Shown piece by piece: positions 17,352 through 26,458 of a DNA stretch of 64,000 nucleotides. Source of the DNA: Microbulbifer sp. MKSA007 (GTDB taxonomy: Bacteria > Pseudomonadota > Gammaproteobacteria > Pseudomonadales > Cellvibrionaceae); contig CP128433.1 of assembly GCA_032615215.1 (NCBI GenBank), positions 372,001 to 436,000 of the forward strand, in the 5' to 3' direction. Each line of letters begins with the position of its first letter. Positions within the stretch are counted from its first letter, which is position 1. A program made the translations under genes and the position numbers. The notes below the pieces were generated by a model. It did no database searches. It was given only the letters and a program-made list of their open reading frames with translations, and was not told where the DNA came from.

Positions 17352-17382
17352 CGCGGCTCGCAGCCTAGGCTTGCGAGCCGCG
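17352..17382 (+). terminator. GC-rich hairpin after the RRM gene
   Basis: An 11-bp perfect stem (17352-17362 with 17372-17382), 22 nt past the stop codon. The sequence after it is C/T-rich without a pure T-run, so it is a probable terminator of moderate strength. Confidence 0.55.
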
Positions 17383-17485
17383 ACTCCCTCCCGCCTCTCT
17401 CTTCATTCCAATTGGTGTGTTGTTACCCATCCTGCGCCTTCTGTTTTACACTGCGCTCTGGTTTATAGTCACGCCTTGTTAGCCC

Positions 17486-18952
17486 ATGAAATATAAAGAT
17501 CTACGCGACTTTATTAAGTTGCTGGAAAAGCGCGGCCTACTAAAACGAATCAAGCACCCTGTTGACCCCATTTTGGAAATGACAGAAATTTCCGATCGCG
17601 TATTGCGAGCTGAGGGGCCTGCATTGTTGTTTGAGAACCCGGTAGGCTTTGAGACCCCAGTTCTTGCCAATCTTTTCGGAACACCAGAGCGAGTCGCCCT
17701 GGGGATGGGAAGAGAGAGTGTTGCCGAACTGCGTGAAGTGGGAGAACTGCTGGCTTTTCTCAAGGAGCCGCAGCCACCGGAAAATCTCCGCGATGCCTGG
17801 GAGAAGTTGCCGGTCTTTAAGCAGGTCCTGAATATGGGGCCAAAAGTCGTAAAGGGTGCAGCTTGCCAACAGGTAGTCCTTGAGAGGGATCAGGTTGATC
17901 TGCATCAGCTGCCAATCCAAACCTGCTGGCCGGGAGATGCCGCTCCGCTGGTCACTTGGCCCTTAGTAATTACCCGAGGGCCTGAGAAGAAACGGCAAAA
18001 CCTGGGCATATACCGGATGCAATTAATCGGAAAGAACCGCCTGATTATGCGTTGGCTCAGTCATCGCGGGGGGGCGCTGGATTATCGGGACTGGTGCAAG
18101 AAGCATCCCGGTGAACCCTATCCGGTAGCTGTTGCCCTGGGTGCCGATCCCGCCACAATTCTGGGGGCCGTTACCCCAGTGCCGGATACTTTGTCTGAGT
18201 ATGCCTTTGCCGGCCTGCTGCGGGGGGATAAGACAGAAGTGACCGATGCCTTACTCAGTGATCTTCAGGTGCCTGCCAGTGCCGAATATGTTCTGGAAGG
18301 CTTTATCTATCCCGATGATATGGCTGATGAGGGGCCCTATGGAGACCACACCGGTTACTACAACGAAGTGGATAGCTTCCCTGTATTTACGGTAGAGAAG
18401 ATTACGCACCGTAAAAACCCCATTTACCACAGCACCTATACCGGGCGTCCACCGGATGAACCTGCGATTTTAGGAGAGGCTTTAAACGAGGTTTTTGTGC
18501 CAATCCTACAAAAGCAATTTCCTGAAATTGTCGACTTCTATTTGCCGCCGGAGGGATGCTCTTACCGTCTCGCCGTGGTCACCATGAAGAAGCAGTATGC
18601 GGGTCATGCCAAGCGGGTAATGATGGGTGTTTGGTCCTTCCTGCGTCAGTTTATGTACACCAAATTTGTTATTGTCGCTGACGAAGACGTCAATGCCAGG
18701 GATTGGAAAGATGTAATCTGGGCGATGACCACACGTATGGACCCGGCGCGGGATACGGTGATGGTAGAAAATACTCCGATTGATTATTTGGATTTTGCTT
18801 CACCGGTCTCCGGTTTAGGCTCAAAAATAGGTTTTGATGCGACTAATAAATGGGAAGGTGAAACTAGTCGTGAGTGGGGTGTACCTATTGAGCGCGACCC
18901 GAATGTGGTTAAAAAGATTGATGAAATGTGGTCAAAATTGGGCCTCGAATAA
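17486..18952 (+). CDS. ubiD: UbiD, 4-hydroxy-3-polyprenylbenzoate decarboxylase
   Basis: The 488-residue product is a prenylated-FMN-dependent decarboxylase of ubiquinone synthesis. It begins MKYKDLRDFIKLLEKRG, typical of the family, and shows ALLFENPVGF, the central NLGIYRMQLIGKNRL, the EGPYGDHTGYYN prFMN/active-site loop and a C-terminal SGLGSKIGFDATNKW. Length matches E. coli UbiD (about 497). The cofactor is made by UbiX, which is not in this window. It is a single gene followed by two tandem hairpins. Confidence 0.96.
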   Translation: MKYKDLRDFIKLLEKRGLLKRIKHPVDPILEMTEISDRVLRAEGPALLFENPVGFETPVLANLFGTPERVALGMGRESVAELREVGELLAFLKEPQPPENLRDAWEKLPVFKQVLNMGPKVVKGAACQQVVLERDQVDLHQLPIQTCWPGDAAPLVTWPLVITRGPEKKRQNLGIYRMQLIGKNRLIMRWLSHRGGALDYRDWCKKHPGEPYPVAVALGADPATILGAVTPVPDTLSEYAFAGLLRGDKTEVTDALLSDLQVPASAEYVLEGFIYPDDMADEGPYGDHTGYYNEVDSFPVFTVEKITHRKNPIYHSTYTGRPPDEPAILGEALNEVFVPILQKQFPEIVDFYLPPEGCSYRLAVVTMKKQYAGHAKRVMMGVWSFLRQFMYTKFVIVADEDVNARDWKDVIWAMTTRMDPARDTVMVENTPIDYLDFASPVSGLGSKIGFDATNKWEGETSREWGVPIERDPNVVKKIDEMWSKLGLE

Positions 18953-18988
18953 GCACGGTGTTATATTCTCAGTACTCCTGTCCGAATA

Positions 18989-19006
18989 AGCGCCTCTGGT
19001 GGCGCT
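18989..19006 (+). terminator. First of two tandem hairpins after ubiD
   Basis: A 6-bp AGCGCC/GGCGCT stem with a 6-nt loop lies 36 nt past ubiD and immediately upstream of the stronger terminator. No T-run of its own. Confidence 0.4.
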
Positions 19007-19011
19007 CAGTA

Positions 19012-19045
19012 CAGTGACCGCTTAGCGGTCACTCTTTATTTTTCC
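19012..19045 (+). terminator. Factor-independent terminator after ubiD
   Basis: An 8-bp AGTGACCG/CGGTCACT stem (19013-19020 with 19026-19033) with a 5-nt loop is followed by a CTTTATTTTTC tract. Confidence 0.75.
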
Positions 19046-19529
19046 TCTTTCTCTACATATATAATTTTATTGCTGGCGTCGCAGCTAGGTATGGGTTCGA
19101 CCGTGGCTCTGAATTAACTATAAGGAATGCTTTAATGAGGAGAATTTATTTAGTACGCCTGATAGAGATAGTTGTTTTCGTATTTTGGTATTAGTACCAA
19201 GTGAACAGGAATAAAATACTGGAAATAACAATATCGAAGAGTTTATATCTGTAGTTAATTGGTATGCAGCCATACCTTGAATAGCCATTGCCAGAATAAA
19301 AGTGTGGGGGCTAATCCGAGCGTATTTGTCGCCATTTATTTTTGAATTGGAAATTAAATATAATTAATGTTCTTGATAAACAGAGATATGGATATTAACT
19401 CGGCCAATGCGATGAAGCGTATTGCTATTCGTCTCATGAAAATATAAAAAAACAACTGTGGAATGCCCACTCCCGAAATTTCTATTTTGAGGGGGCTTGT
19501 TGTGTATTTTTCTAAGGTTGGACAGGAAT

Positions 19530-20033
19530 ATGATAGGAAATTTATCAAAACTAGTAGTTCTATTTTTGGGGATAGCAATATTTCAGCCTGTGATTGCCAG
19601 CCAGGATAATGATGCAGAGGCAATTTTTGAGAAGATCAAAGGGCTAGCTGGAGAATGGAGAGAGGAAGGGACGGAAAATGACGATTTTGTTATTAGTTTT
19701 ACTGATACAGCTGGGGGAAGTGTGGTACTGGAAAGTTGGCTCTATAACGGGCACCAACATTCCCTGACGGCCTACCACTTGGATAACGATAATTTAATAG
19801 TGACGCACTATTGCCCCCAGGGTAATCAGCCCAGGTTAAGCTGGCAAAAAAATAGTGCTGAAGATATTTTGGCATTCTCTTTCAAGGATGTAACTAATTT
19901 TACTTTGGACGGTAAGAGTCGTCTGGATAGCCTTTCTTTTACCTGGTTAGGTAACGGCAAGTTACAGCGGGAAGAGACTTACTTGAAGAACGGGGAGCAG
20001 TTACCCTCATCCCTGACCCTGGTACGTAAATAA
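19530..20033 (+). CDS. Hypothetical exported protein, lipocalin-like
   Basis: The 167-residue product starts at the ATG at 19530, which has AGGA five bases upstream, and has a clear signal peptide (LVVLFLGIAIFQPVIAS). The mature part is beta-rich: LAGEWREEG, GGSVVLESW, HSLTAYHLDNDNLIVTHYC and GNQPRLSWQ. The pattern 'L-x-G-x-W ... E-x-W ... THYC-x-x-GNQPR' recurs in uncharacterised bacterial proteins of lipocalin or DUF1579-like fold. Membership is judged by eye only. It is alone on its transcript with a terminator after it, in an AT-rich islet between ubiD and the hem genes. No function is claimed. Confidence 0.65.
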   Translation: MIGNLSKLVVLFLGIAIFQPVIASQDNDAEAIFEKIKGLAGEWREEGTENDDFVISFTDTAGGSVVLESWLYNGHQHSLTAYHLDNDNLIVTHYCPQGNQPRLSWQKNSAEDILAFSFKDVTNFTLDGKSRLDSLSFTWLGNGKLQREETYLKNGEQLPSSLTLVRK

Positions 20034-20078
20034 GCTGCCAAATCGTTATTAACTGATAGTTTAGATGTATTATTTCTC

Positions 20079-20111
20079 AAAGCTGGAGCGAAATTCGCGC
20101 CAGCTTTTTTA
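20079..20111 (+). terminator. Factor-independent terminator
   Basis: An 11-pair stem with one A-G mismatch (arms 20079-20090 and 20096-20107) is followed by a T-run ending at 20110. It closes the exported-protein gene at 19530-20033. Confidence 0.75.
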
Positions 20112-20124
20112 TTTGTGAACTTTA

Positions 20125-20152
20125 TTGTGGTTTTGGTTTATATAAGTATGAT
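20125..20152 (+). promoter_or_regulatory. Possible sigma-70 promoter
   Basis: TTGTGG at 20125-20130 and TATGAT at 20147-20152 have 16-nt spacing. It would drive the small membrane protein gene at 20341 with a leader of about 180 nt. Confidence 0.3.
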
Positions 20153-20340
20153 TCGCGACTGAATTTGCATGCTGCTGCCATTATATTGGCATGGGGTGAC
20201 AATGCAGGCTGTGTCCGGGTTGTGTTTTTGCGTATGACGACATGCTGCATTGAAAACAAGTGGATATCTAATTCCTGGGGTTGGGAAACGGTAGAAGTTG
20301 GAAGTGAGTAAATAACTAAAATTAAATGGAGAGGTAACAA

Positions 20341-20670
20341 ATGGAATTAATTATTTTTGTAATTATTATGGTGGCAGTTCTTGTTCTGCCTCTGAAGTTG
20401 GCAGCTGCCATGTTGGGGGCGAAAAATACGGGTGTATTTTATTGTCTTTTCGCTTTGCTGTTGGCCCTAATTATTCAAAGAATTGTTGGCGGCATGTTGC
20501 CGGGTGTGACGGATAGCGCTGGAATTTTAATGACAATTCCCCTGGCTGCTATTGCCTATATGCTGGTACTTGGTACGGGTTTTTTAAAGGCTATTCTAAT
20601 TGCACTTTTACAAGGGGTAATTACTTATTTTGCCATGCTACTTTTTGTGGGCTTGCCCTGGGCTGTTTAA
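20341..20670 (+). CDS. Small hypothetical membrane protein
   Basis: The 109-residue product is strongly hydrophobic, with about four membrane segments (residues 2-22, 27-47, 58-80, 84-106) and few charged residues. I do not recognise a family. The ATG is preceded by GGAGAGG at good spacing, which supports real translation. It lies alone between the lipocalin-like gene and the opposite-strand hydrolase. Confidence 0.6.
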   Translation: MELIIFVIIMVAVLVLPLKLAAAMLGAKNTGVFYCLFALLLALIIQRIVGGMLPGVTDSAGILMTIPLAAIAYMLVLGTGFLKAILIALLQGVITYFAMLLFVGLPWAV

Positions 20671-20801
20671 GAACGAAATAAATTCTCGTAGAAAGTCTGC
20701 AAGCGGCGACTTATTGAATGTTAAATCGCCATTTGCACTATCATTGATTACTAATAGTTTCCTAGCGTACAAGCTATAACTTTCTGAAAAATGGATGCTC
20801 T

Positions 20802-20830
20802 ACACATCAGTCTCCGTGCCAATGATGTGT
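20802..20830. terminator. Hairpin between convergent genes
   Basis: A perfect 8-bp ACACATCA/TGATGTGT stem with a 13-nt loop lies between the plus-strand small membrane gene and the minus-strand hydrolase. Without a long T-run it is only a possible terminator. Confidence 0.35.
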
Positions 20831-20867
20831 TTCCTGGATAGGGTTTCTATTGGGCAGGCTGTAGGTC

Positions 20868-21902
20868 CTACTTTCCAATAGGAGCCGCAAGAAATTTACT
20901 TAAAACATCAATATAAGTTGGAAAGGCTTCGAACTGGGGTAAATGTCCAACCCCCTCCATCTCAACTAATTCGGCTTTGGGGATTTCTGCTGCTGTACGC
21001 TTTCCTAATTGATCGTACCAGCCTAATTTTTCTTGTACAGCTTCAGGCGCGCGGGCGCGGCCAATAGCTGTTCGATCTCGGGTACCTATAATCAGTAGGG
21101 TGGGCACCTTGATATTGGCAAACTCATAAAGTACCGGTTGAGTGAATACCATTTCGGAGGTTAGGGCATCCACGGTTGCCATATGAGCCGCATCGGGTCC
21201 CAGGGTCCAGCCAGCTTGAATATCCAGTAGCGGGTTATATTCTTCGCGCCACTGCTCAGAAAAGTAGGCTTTACTCATGTAGCGTTTGATAGATTCTGGC
21301 GTTTGTTTTTTCTCGCGAGTAATGGCTTTGTCCAAAGGTTCATAGGGAATCCATCGCTTCCAGTCTTCAAGGCCTATAGGGTTTACAAGTGCTAACTTTT
21401 TGACTCGCTCCGGGTACATCAGGGTAAACCGGGTAGCCAGCATACCTCCCATAGAGTGCCCAACTACCATAACTTCTCTTATTTTCAATTTATCCAATAA
21501 AACTTTGGTATTGTTGCTAAGCCCCTGAAAAGTATATTGGGTAAGCGGTTTACTGGATTTTCCGAAACCGATCTGGTCCGGTGCTATAACCCGGTACCCT
21601 AGCTGACTGAGTTGGGAGATAGTCTCCTTCCAATAAGCCGCCGAAAAATTCTTACCGTGTAACAGGAGTACCGTGCCTCTTGCATCTCTACCCTCTGTAG
21701 GCGGTACATCCATAAAGGCCATTGCCAGTGGTTGCCCCTGTTGTTCGAAATGAAAGTGATGAACTGGATAGGGATATTCGTAATCAGTTAAGGCTTTATC
21801 TTGAGGTGTTACTGAATATTCAGCAGATGCATGGCCGGTAAAAAACACACTGGCGGTAAAAAGTAAGGCAACTATGTAGCGCACAAAGAGGGTCACAGCC
21901 AT
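20868..21902 (-). CDS. Exported alpha/beta hydrolase
   Basis: The 344-residue product has a signal peptide (about residues 1-27, ending TGHASA) and an alpha/beta hydrolase domain. The oxyanion region is LLLHGKNFSAAYW, the nucleophile is the Ser of GHSMGG, the acid is probably the Asp of GTRDRTA and the base is the His of GVGHLPQFE. It resembles epoxide hydrolase or haloalkane dehalogenase-like esterases of general type. The substrate cannot be read. It is predicted periplasmic. It lies just downstream of hemY on the same strand but behind a strong hairpin, so it is probably a separate unit. Confidence 0.85.
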   Translation of the reverse strand: MAVTLFVRYIVALLFTASVFFTGHASAEYSVTPQDKALTDYEYPYPVHHFHFEQQGQPLAMAFMDVPPTEGRDARGTVLLLHGKNFSAAYWKETISQLSQLGYRVIAPDQIGFGKSSKPLTQYTFQGLSNNTKVLLDKLKIREVMVVGHSMGGMLATRFTLMYPERVKKLALVNPIGLEDWKRWIPYEPLDKAITREKKQTPESIKRYMSKAYFSEQWREEYNPLLDIQAGWTLGPDAAHMATVDALTSEMVFTQPVLYEFANIKVPTLLIIGTRDRTAIGRARAPEAVQEKLGWYDQLGKRTAAEIPKAELVEMEGVGHLPQFEAFPTYIDVLSKFLAAPIGK

Positions 21903-21950
21903 GTCCTTATTGGTAAACGGGAGTTCACTATAGGCGCAATTGGGGAGTGG

Positions 21951-21974
21951 CTGAAAGGCCCGTCGGCCTTTCAG
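21951..21974 (-). terminator. Strong hairpin after hemY
   Basis: A perfect 10-bp CTGAAAGGCC/GGCCTTTCAG stem (21951-21960 with 21965-21974) with a 4-nt loop lies 9 nt past the hemY stop. There is no T-tail, so it may act as an end-stabilising stem. Confidence 0.5.
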
Positions 21975-21983
21975 GGGGATGAC

Positions 21984-23234
21984 TCAGGCGTGTGCGCCTA
22001 GTAGGGGAGTGCCCTGGCTGGGCATAGGCAACTGGGGCAAGTCCTTGACTGCTTGTAGCAAACCTTCCTCATAGAGTTTTGCTGCTTTGTCTTTTTCCCC
22101 AAGGGATTGAAATAGGCGAGCCAGTTCAGCGGAGGTAGCGGGATCTTGGCGCAACAACAGGCTTTTCTCGAAATACTGCTGCGCTTTGCCCCAAAGTTCA
22201 TTGCGCATTGAGAGGCGTCCGAGACAGGTTAGCAGTGCGGCACTCTCCCCATACTCTTTCAGCCAACCTTCAGCTGCTGATATTTGTGCCGCAGGGGCGG
22301 CCCCCACCAGGCAGCCGTAGAGTTCGGCAAGATTGGGGTCCCAAGCTCGATTGAGTAGCCAGCGCAAATGCTTCTCTGCCTCTGTGTCTTCGCCAATCCG
22401 ATGCAGTTGCTGTGCGTAGAGACTGCGCAGGGCTTCGTTGCGTTGCCAGCGGCCACTCAGGCTTTGCCAGGTATCGTGTAATTTATCGACATCTTTGCGA
22501 TTAGCTGCTTCGGTCAGCTGATGTTGATACACCTCGAGTTCGAGCTGGTGTAGCTCTGCTTCGGGCATGTTCGCATGTTTCTCCAATTCGGGCAGTAGTG
22601 CGCGAAGACGGCTCCAGTCACCCAGAAGGTAATAAGCCTGCTTGAGAAGTTGTAACAGGGCAGGATGTTTCGGCTCGAGCTGCTTGGCGCGCTCCAGGCT
22701 GGCAATACACTGCTCGTAATGTTTATCCAGGAGCTGCATACGAGCTTGGCTTAGGGCTACAGCCAGGCGGGTATCTTCACCACAGGCCTCCGCTTTGGCG
22801 AGTAACTCATTGGCCTCCTCACGAAAGCCCAGCTCAAAGGCGCTGCGCGCTGCCGCCAAATAATTGATCAGCGGGGCTTCAGATCGAGGGGCACTCTTCA
22901 GCAGCTGACGGCGCGCCCGGGACCAGTTGCCCTCCATAAACTCCACCAAACCGCTGGTCAAGCGCCGACGCGCTACACGCTGGCGACCAAACCTCAGCCG
23001 GTCGACACTACCTCGGAATCCGCGAAAGATACTGCGAGCCAGCCAAATGGCAAAGAAGAGGATAATTAGAGCTGCTGCCAGCGAGAAAATTGCGAACCAG
23101 AGGTTCATCTCGTAGCCTTTATTCAGCTCACCGCCAATACCGATTACCAGGTAGCCGGGATAATTGTTAATAGCCTCCGGTAGAAAAGCGCCGAGCAGCA
23201 GTAGTACCAGAGCGGTGAAGAACAGTTTTTTCAC
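21984..23234 (-). CDS. hemY: HemY, inner-membrane TPR protein of the hem operon
   Basis: The 416-residue product has two N-terminal membrane segments (about residues 5-25 and 43-66), the HemY_N domain (FRGFRGSVDRLRFGRQRVARRR) and a long series of TPR-like helical repeats. This is the proteobacterial HemY, not the protoporphyrinogen oxidase of Gram-positives. Its role is uncertain, with links to heme or envelope homeostasis. Its ATG overlaps the hemX stop by four bases, so translation is coupled. It is the last gene of hemC-hemD-hemX-hemY. Confidence 0.92.
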   Translation of the reverse strand: MKKLFFTALVLLLLGAFLPEAINNYPGYLVIGIGGELNKGYEMNLWFAIFSLAAALIILFFAIWLARSIFRGFRGSVDRLRFGRQRVARRRLTSGLVEFMEGNWSRARRQLLKSAPRSEAPLINYLAAARSAFELGFREEANELLAKAEACGEDTRLAVALSQARMQLLDKHYEQCIASLERAKQLEPKHPALLQLLKQAYYLLGDWSRLRALLPELEKHANMPEAELHQLELEVYQHQLTEAANRKDVDKLHDTWQSLSGRWQRNEALRSLYAQQLHRIGEDTEAEKHLRWLLNRAWDPNLAELYGCLVGAAPAAQISAAEGWLKEYGESAALLTCLGRLSMRNELWGKAQQYFEKSLLLRQDPATSAELARLFQSLGEKDKAAKLYEEGLLQAVKDLPQLPMPSQGTPLLGAHA

Positions 23235-24559
23235 TGGTTCTCCTCCTGTTGCGAGGCAGTTGGTGTGGCGGTGCCGGATGTTTTGTGTAAGCGCTCAATA
23301 TAATTGCGCAGGGCAAGCTGGGAGGCGCTGAGGTCAGGCATTTCGACCTGGATACGCTGTTTGCTAAGTTCCGTTAGTTGTTGGGCCAGCGCATCGCGCT
23401 GCGGACTGGCAGTGCCGTAACTGAGTAGTAGCGACCGCGCACTATCCAGAGCGTCCCTGTAAACCGTGGTATCGCCGCGAAGCAATGCCAGTTGGGCCTG
23501 CTCCATATAAAGGCGCAGAGTCTGGCGAAAGCGAGCTTCACTCTGAGGGGACAGCATTACCGGATTGATGTCTCCATCAATGGGGCGTACCGATTCGCGC
23601 ATAAAGCGGGTGAAGTTGTGCCACTCCCGCTTCCACAGGGGGGCACTCTCCTCAATGCTGGGCTGCTCTTCACTGGTTTGTTCTGCCGAAGCCATATCGA
23701 ATTGTGGTTGAATATTTGTGCGGATTAGCTGTTCTTCCAAGGCGCTGAGACGGAGGTATAAACCCTGGCGATCGATGTTTTGGACCAGTTTCAGTGAGGT
23801 GATATCGCGGGCAAGCTGTTGGCGTACTCCGTATAGATCCGGTAAGTCCACATCGCGCAATATCTCGTCCACGCGGACGACCAGCCCCAGCGCAGCGCGA
23901 CTATCGTCTTCGAGAAGCAGGCGTTGGTTGGCTAGACGCAACAGGTAATCTGCCTCAGCCAATTGCCAATCGTCGCGGCTTACATTTCCCAGCTGACCCA
24001 AACGGTTTCCCTGTGCGGTGACACTGCGCTGCATGGAAGCCAGTTGCTGCTGCAGTTGGGCGATAGTGCGATTTTGTCGCTCCAGTTGATTGCGTAAATT
24101 GGTATCGGCCTGCTCCAGCTGACTGAACTCCCCGGAATAATCTGGGGTTTGGGGTTCAGTTGGGGCTGGGGTAGCAGCAGGGGTTTCCGAAGTGGTATTG
24201 GAGGTCGGCGCTTGGGTGGTGTTTTCAGCGGCAGCCGGCACTTCCGTTGCAGGGGTAATAGTGGTGGTGCTCTCCGGGACTGCCGTTTTTCCGGGTAGAT
24301 AGTTGAGGTAAGCGCCAAGGTGTTCGCGCAGCTGAGGAGAGTTAAACCAGGCCAGTGAGGCCACAGCAATCAAAATGAGGATGAACAGTAGCCACCACCA
24401 CAGCCCATTGGATCTACTGGCCGCAGCACCGCCGCTGGCTTTACCAGTAGAGGCTTTTTCCTCTGAGGCTTTGGCGAAATTACTTTTGCCTTTTACAGGC
24501 TTTGTGTTTTCCGGGGGCTCATTGGTCGCGGCTATATTTTGATCTTTTTTATCGGTCAT
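23231..24559 (-). CDS. hemX: HemX, membrane protein of the hem operon
   Basis: The 442-residue product has a Lys/Ala-rich cytoplasmic N terminus, one membrane helix (about residues 53-71, WWWLLFILILIAVASLAWF), a Thr/Pro/Ala-rich linker, a coiled coil (EQADTNLRNQLERQNRTIAQLQ) and a conserved C-terminal periplasmic domain with DWQLAEADYLLRLANQRL. It is commonly annotated as uroporphyrinogen-III C-methyltransferase, but it lacks a methyltransferase domain and its job is not proven. It overlaps hemY and starts 120 nt after hemD. Confidence 0.92.
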   Translation of the reverse strand: MTDKKDQNIAATNEPPENTKPVKGKSNFAKASEEKASTGKASGGAAASRSNGLWWWLLFILILIAVASLAWFNSPQLREHLGAYLNYLPGKTAVPESTTTITPATEVPAAAENTTQAPTSNTTSETPAATPAPTEPQTPDYSGEFSQLEQADTNLRNQLERQNRTIAQLQQQLASMQRSVTAQGNRLGQLGNVSRDDWQLAEADYLLRLANQRLLLEDDSRAALGLVVRVDEILRDVDLPDLYGVRQQLARDITSLKLVQNIDRQGLYLRLSALEEQLIRTNIQPQFDMASAEQTSEEQPSIEESAPLWKREWHNFTRFMRESVRPIDGDINPVMLSPQSEARFRQTLRLYMEQAQLALLRGDTTVYRDALDSARSLLLSYGTASPQRDALAQQLTELSKQRIQVEMPDLSASQLALRNYIERLHKTSGTATPTASQQEENQ

Positions 24560-24679
24560 GGGTATGGCGGCGCAGGTGGAAAATGTCGTCAGATTATAAC
24601 GAGTGGCGCGAGCCTTAATAGCGGGCTAAACGCCGTTTTAAGATTTTTAGCGCAAAGCGGTCGAGAATTCGATTGCAAA

Positions 24680-25462
24680 TCAGCCGAGGGCTTTACGCAG
24701 TGTTTCCAGCATAGCGTTATCGCCGGCATTTAGCGCGCTATAGCAATGGGCAAAACCAAGCTCATTTGCCCGAGTGGCAACTCGTATACTCGGGCAGATA
24801 AGAGCGGTTTCAAAGAGTGTATTGCGGTTTATCTGGCGGATACAGGTAACCAGGTTATCGAGTGTTTCACCGCTGTGCACACTGATAATATCGGGTTGGA
24901 ATTTATACTCAGCCAGGGAGGTTGCAGCCTCCGGTGGCAGCACTCTCCGATAGAGTTCGCAATAAGTTACTCGCGCACCCCTATCACTCAAGGTGTCGCC
25001 GATAAGAGGGCGGCCACCGGAGCCACGAAAAATAAGGACTCTTTTCCCGTCCAACTGCTGTAACCAGGGTAGGCGCAGCAACTCCTCGGAGTTCATCGTA
25101 TTGCCACTTTGCTCGCAGGGTATACCGCGCTTCTCCAGGGCGCTTGCGGTTGCCGCGCCGATCGCCAGAAAGCGAGGACCCTGGGGAAACTGTGGCCAAT
25201 AATCTTCAAGCCAGTCTATGCCGTAGCGCACGGCGTTCTGGGAAACAAAGATCGCGACATCCGTTTGATCGAAATCGAGAATTGAGTTTTTTAAGGCCTG
25301 TATGGCAGCTTGATCCTCAATTGGCTCTATGCCGAGCATGGGGATGTTATCTACCTGGGCCCCCAGGCTGCGCAGTAGCGCACACCAGTTATCAGCCTGC
25401 TGCGTTGGCCGCGTACTGAGAATACGTTTGCCCTGCAGCAGGTCGGAGGTGAGATCGCTCAT
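24680..25462 (-). CDS. hemD: Uroporphyrinogen-III synthase
   Basis: The 260-residue product is of normal length for HemD, which cyclises and inverts ring D of hydroxymethylbilane. It is a poorly conserved family, but RILSTRPTQQADNW, ALKNSILDFDQTDVAIFVSQNAV, RFLAIGAATASALEKRGI and a C-terminal ATRANELGF are recognisable. The ATG at 25462 lies one base from the hemC stop; the open frame upstream runs through hemC and is ignored. The position between hemC and hemX confirms the call. Confidence 0.93.
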   Translation of the reverse strand: MSDLTSDLLQGKRILSTRPTQQADNWCALLRSLGAQVDNIPMLGIEPIEDQAAIQALKNSILDFDQTDVAIFVSQNAVRYGIDWLEDYWPQFPQGPRFLAIGAATASALEKRGIPCEQSGNTMNSEELLRLPWLQQLDGKRVLIFRGSGGRPLIGDTLSDRGARVTYCELYRRVLPPEAATSLAEYKFQPDIISVHSGETLDNLVTCIRQINRNTLFETALICPSIRVATRANELGFAHCYSALNAGDNAMLETLRKALG

Positions 25463-25463
25463 G

Positions 25464-26381
25464 TCAGATAGCGGCGAGGATTTTATCGGCACCATCGGCC
25501 AGTAACTGTTCCGCGAGCTCAGTACCCAGTCGCTCTCCCTCAGCGGCAGGGCCGCGACTGTCGGCATGTATCATGGTTTTGCCATCGGGACTGCCAACGA
25601 GTCCGCGCAACCACAGGGTGTCACCATCCAGCTCGGCGTAGCAGCCGATAGGCACTTGGCAGCCGCCGTTGAGGCGCTTAACCAGGGCGCGCTCCGCACT
25701 GAGTCGGGCTGCGGTTTCCGGACAGTGGAGCGGTTGGATCAAGGCTTCCAGTTCGCTATCGCGGCGCGACTCGATACCCACTGCGCCCTGTCCACCAGCG
25801 GGGAGCAGGATGTCTGTTGCCAGGAAGCTGCGGATGCGTTCCGGCATCTCAAGTCGCAGCAGTCCGGCCGCAGCGAGGATGATTGCGTCGTAATCGCCGG
25901 CATCCAGCTTGGTCAGTCGGGTATTCACATTGCCCCGTAAAAAGGTGACTTTGATGTCCGGGCGACGGGCAAGTAATTGGCACTGTCGGCGCAAGCTGGA
26001 AGTGCCGACTACTGCTCCCTGGGGCAGGTCATCAAGGCTGTCATAAAGATTACTGACAAAGGCATCGCGGGGGTCTTCACGCTCGCAAATAATCGGCAGG
26101 TGAAGTCCTTCGGGGAATTCCATGGGGACATCTTTCATCGAGTGAACTGCGATGTCCGCACGGCCTTCGAGCATCGCCACTTCCAGTTCTTTAACGAACA
26201 GGCCTTTGCCACCCACTTTGGTTAGTGGGATGTCCAAAACCTGGTCACCCCGGCTGGTCAGGGGCAGTAACTCGATAAGAAGTTCGGGATGCGCCTGTTG
26301 CAGGCGGTCTTTGACATAGTTGGCCTGCCACAGAGCCAAAGCACTCTGTCGGGTGGCAATGCGAATACGATCTATAGACAT
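25464..26381 (-). CDS. hemC: Hydroxymethylbilane synthase (porphobilinogen deaminase)
   Basis: The 305-residue product polymerises four porphobilinogens on a dipyrromethane cofactor. RIATRQSALALWQA, the substrate-binding SMKDVP, GTSSLRR, LRGNVNTRL and the cofactor Cys241 in NGGCQVPIGC are all present. The ATG at 26381 is preferred over a TTG nine bases upstream because it has a TGAG site and matches homologue starts. It is the first gene of the hemCDXY operon. Confidence 0.97.
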   Translation of the reverse strand: MSIDRIRIATRQSALALWQANYVKDRLQQAHPELLIELLPLTSRGDQVLDIPLTKVGGKGLFVKELEVAMLEGRADIAVHSMKDVPMEFPEGLHLPIICEREDPRDAFVSNLYDSLDDLPQGAVVGTSSLRRQCQLLARRPDIKVTFLRGNVNTRLTKLDAGDYDAIILAAAGLLRLEMPERIRSFLATDILLPAGGQGAVGIESRRDSELEALIQPLHCPETAARLSAERALVKRLNGGCQVPIGCYAELDGDTLWLRGLVGSPDGKTMIHADSRGPAAEGERLGTELAEQLLADGADKILAAI

Positions 26382-26458
26382 GCGGCTCAATCACTTATTG
26401 GTTGAAGCGGCCATTCTAACAGAGTCGCAATGCCGTGAGGTTCTCTGTAGCCGAGGGG

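Larger units (their letters stand above)
18953..19529. other. Gene-poor AT-rich spacer after ubiD
   Basis: No convincing gene is visible in these 577 nt. They start with two tandem hairpins (18989-19006 and 19013-19045). The rest is AT-rich compared with the flanks, with short frames of under 25 codons only, and a small palindrome GGTATG/CATACC at 19261-19276. A minus-strand open frame (19354-19623) overlaps the next gene and has no family character. It may hold the promoter for the gene at 19530. Confidence 0.5.
20034..20340 (+). other. Spacer with terminator and leader of the next gene
   Basis: No gene is visible in these 307 nt. The first part carries the terminator at 20079-20111. A promoter-like pair follows at 20125-20152. 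The last 190 nt would be an untranslated leader of the small membrane gene at 20341, ending in a GGAGAGG ribosome site. Confidence 0.5.

Noticed and set aside
19354..19623. Minus-strand frame of 89 codons in the AT-rich spacer
   Set aside because: It overlaps the signal-peptide region of the gene at 19530 and lacks a ribosome site; hydrophobicity comes from AT richness.
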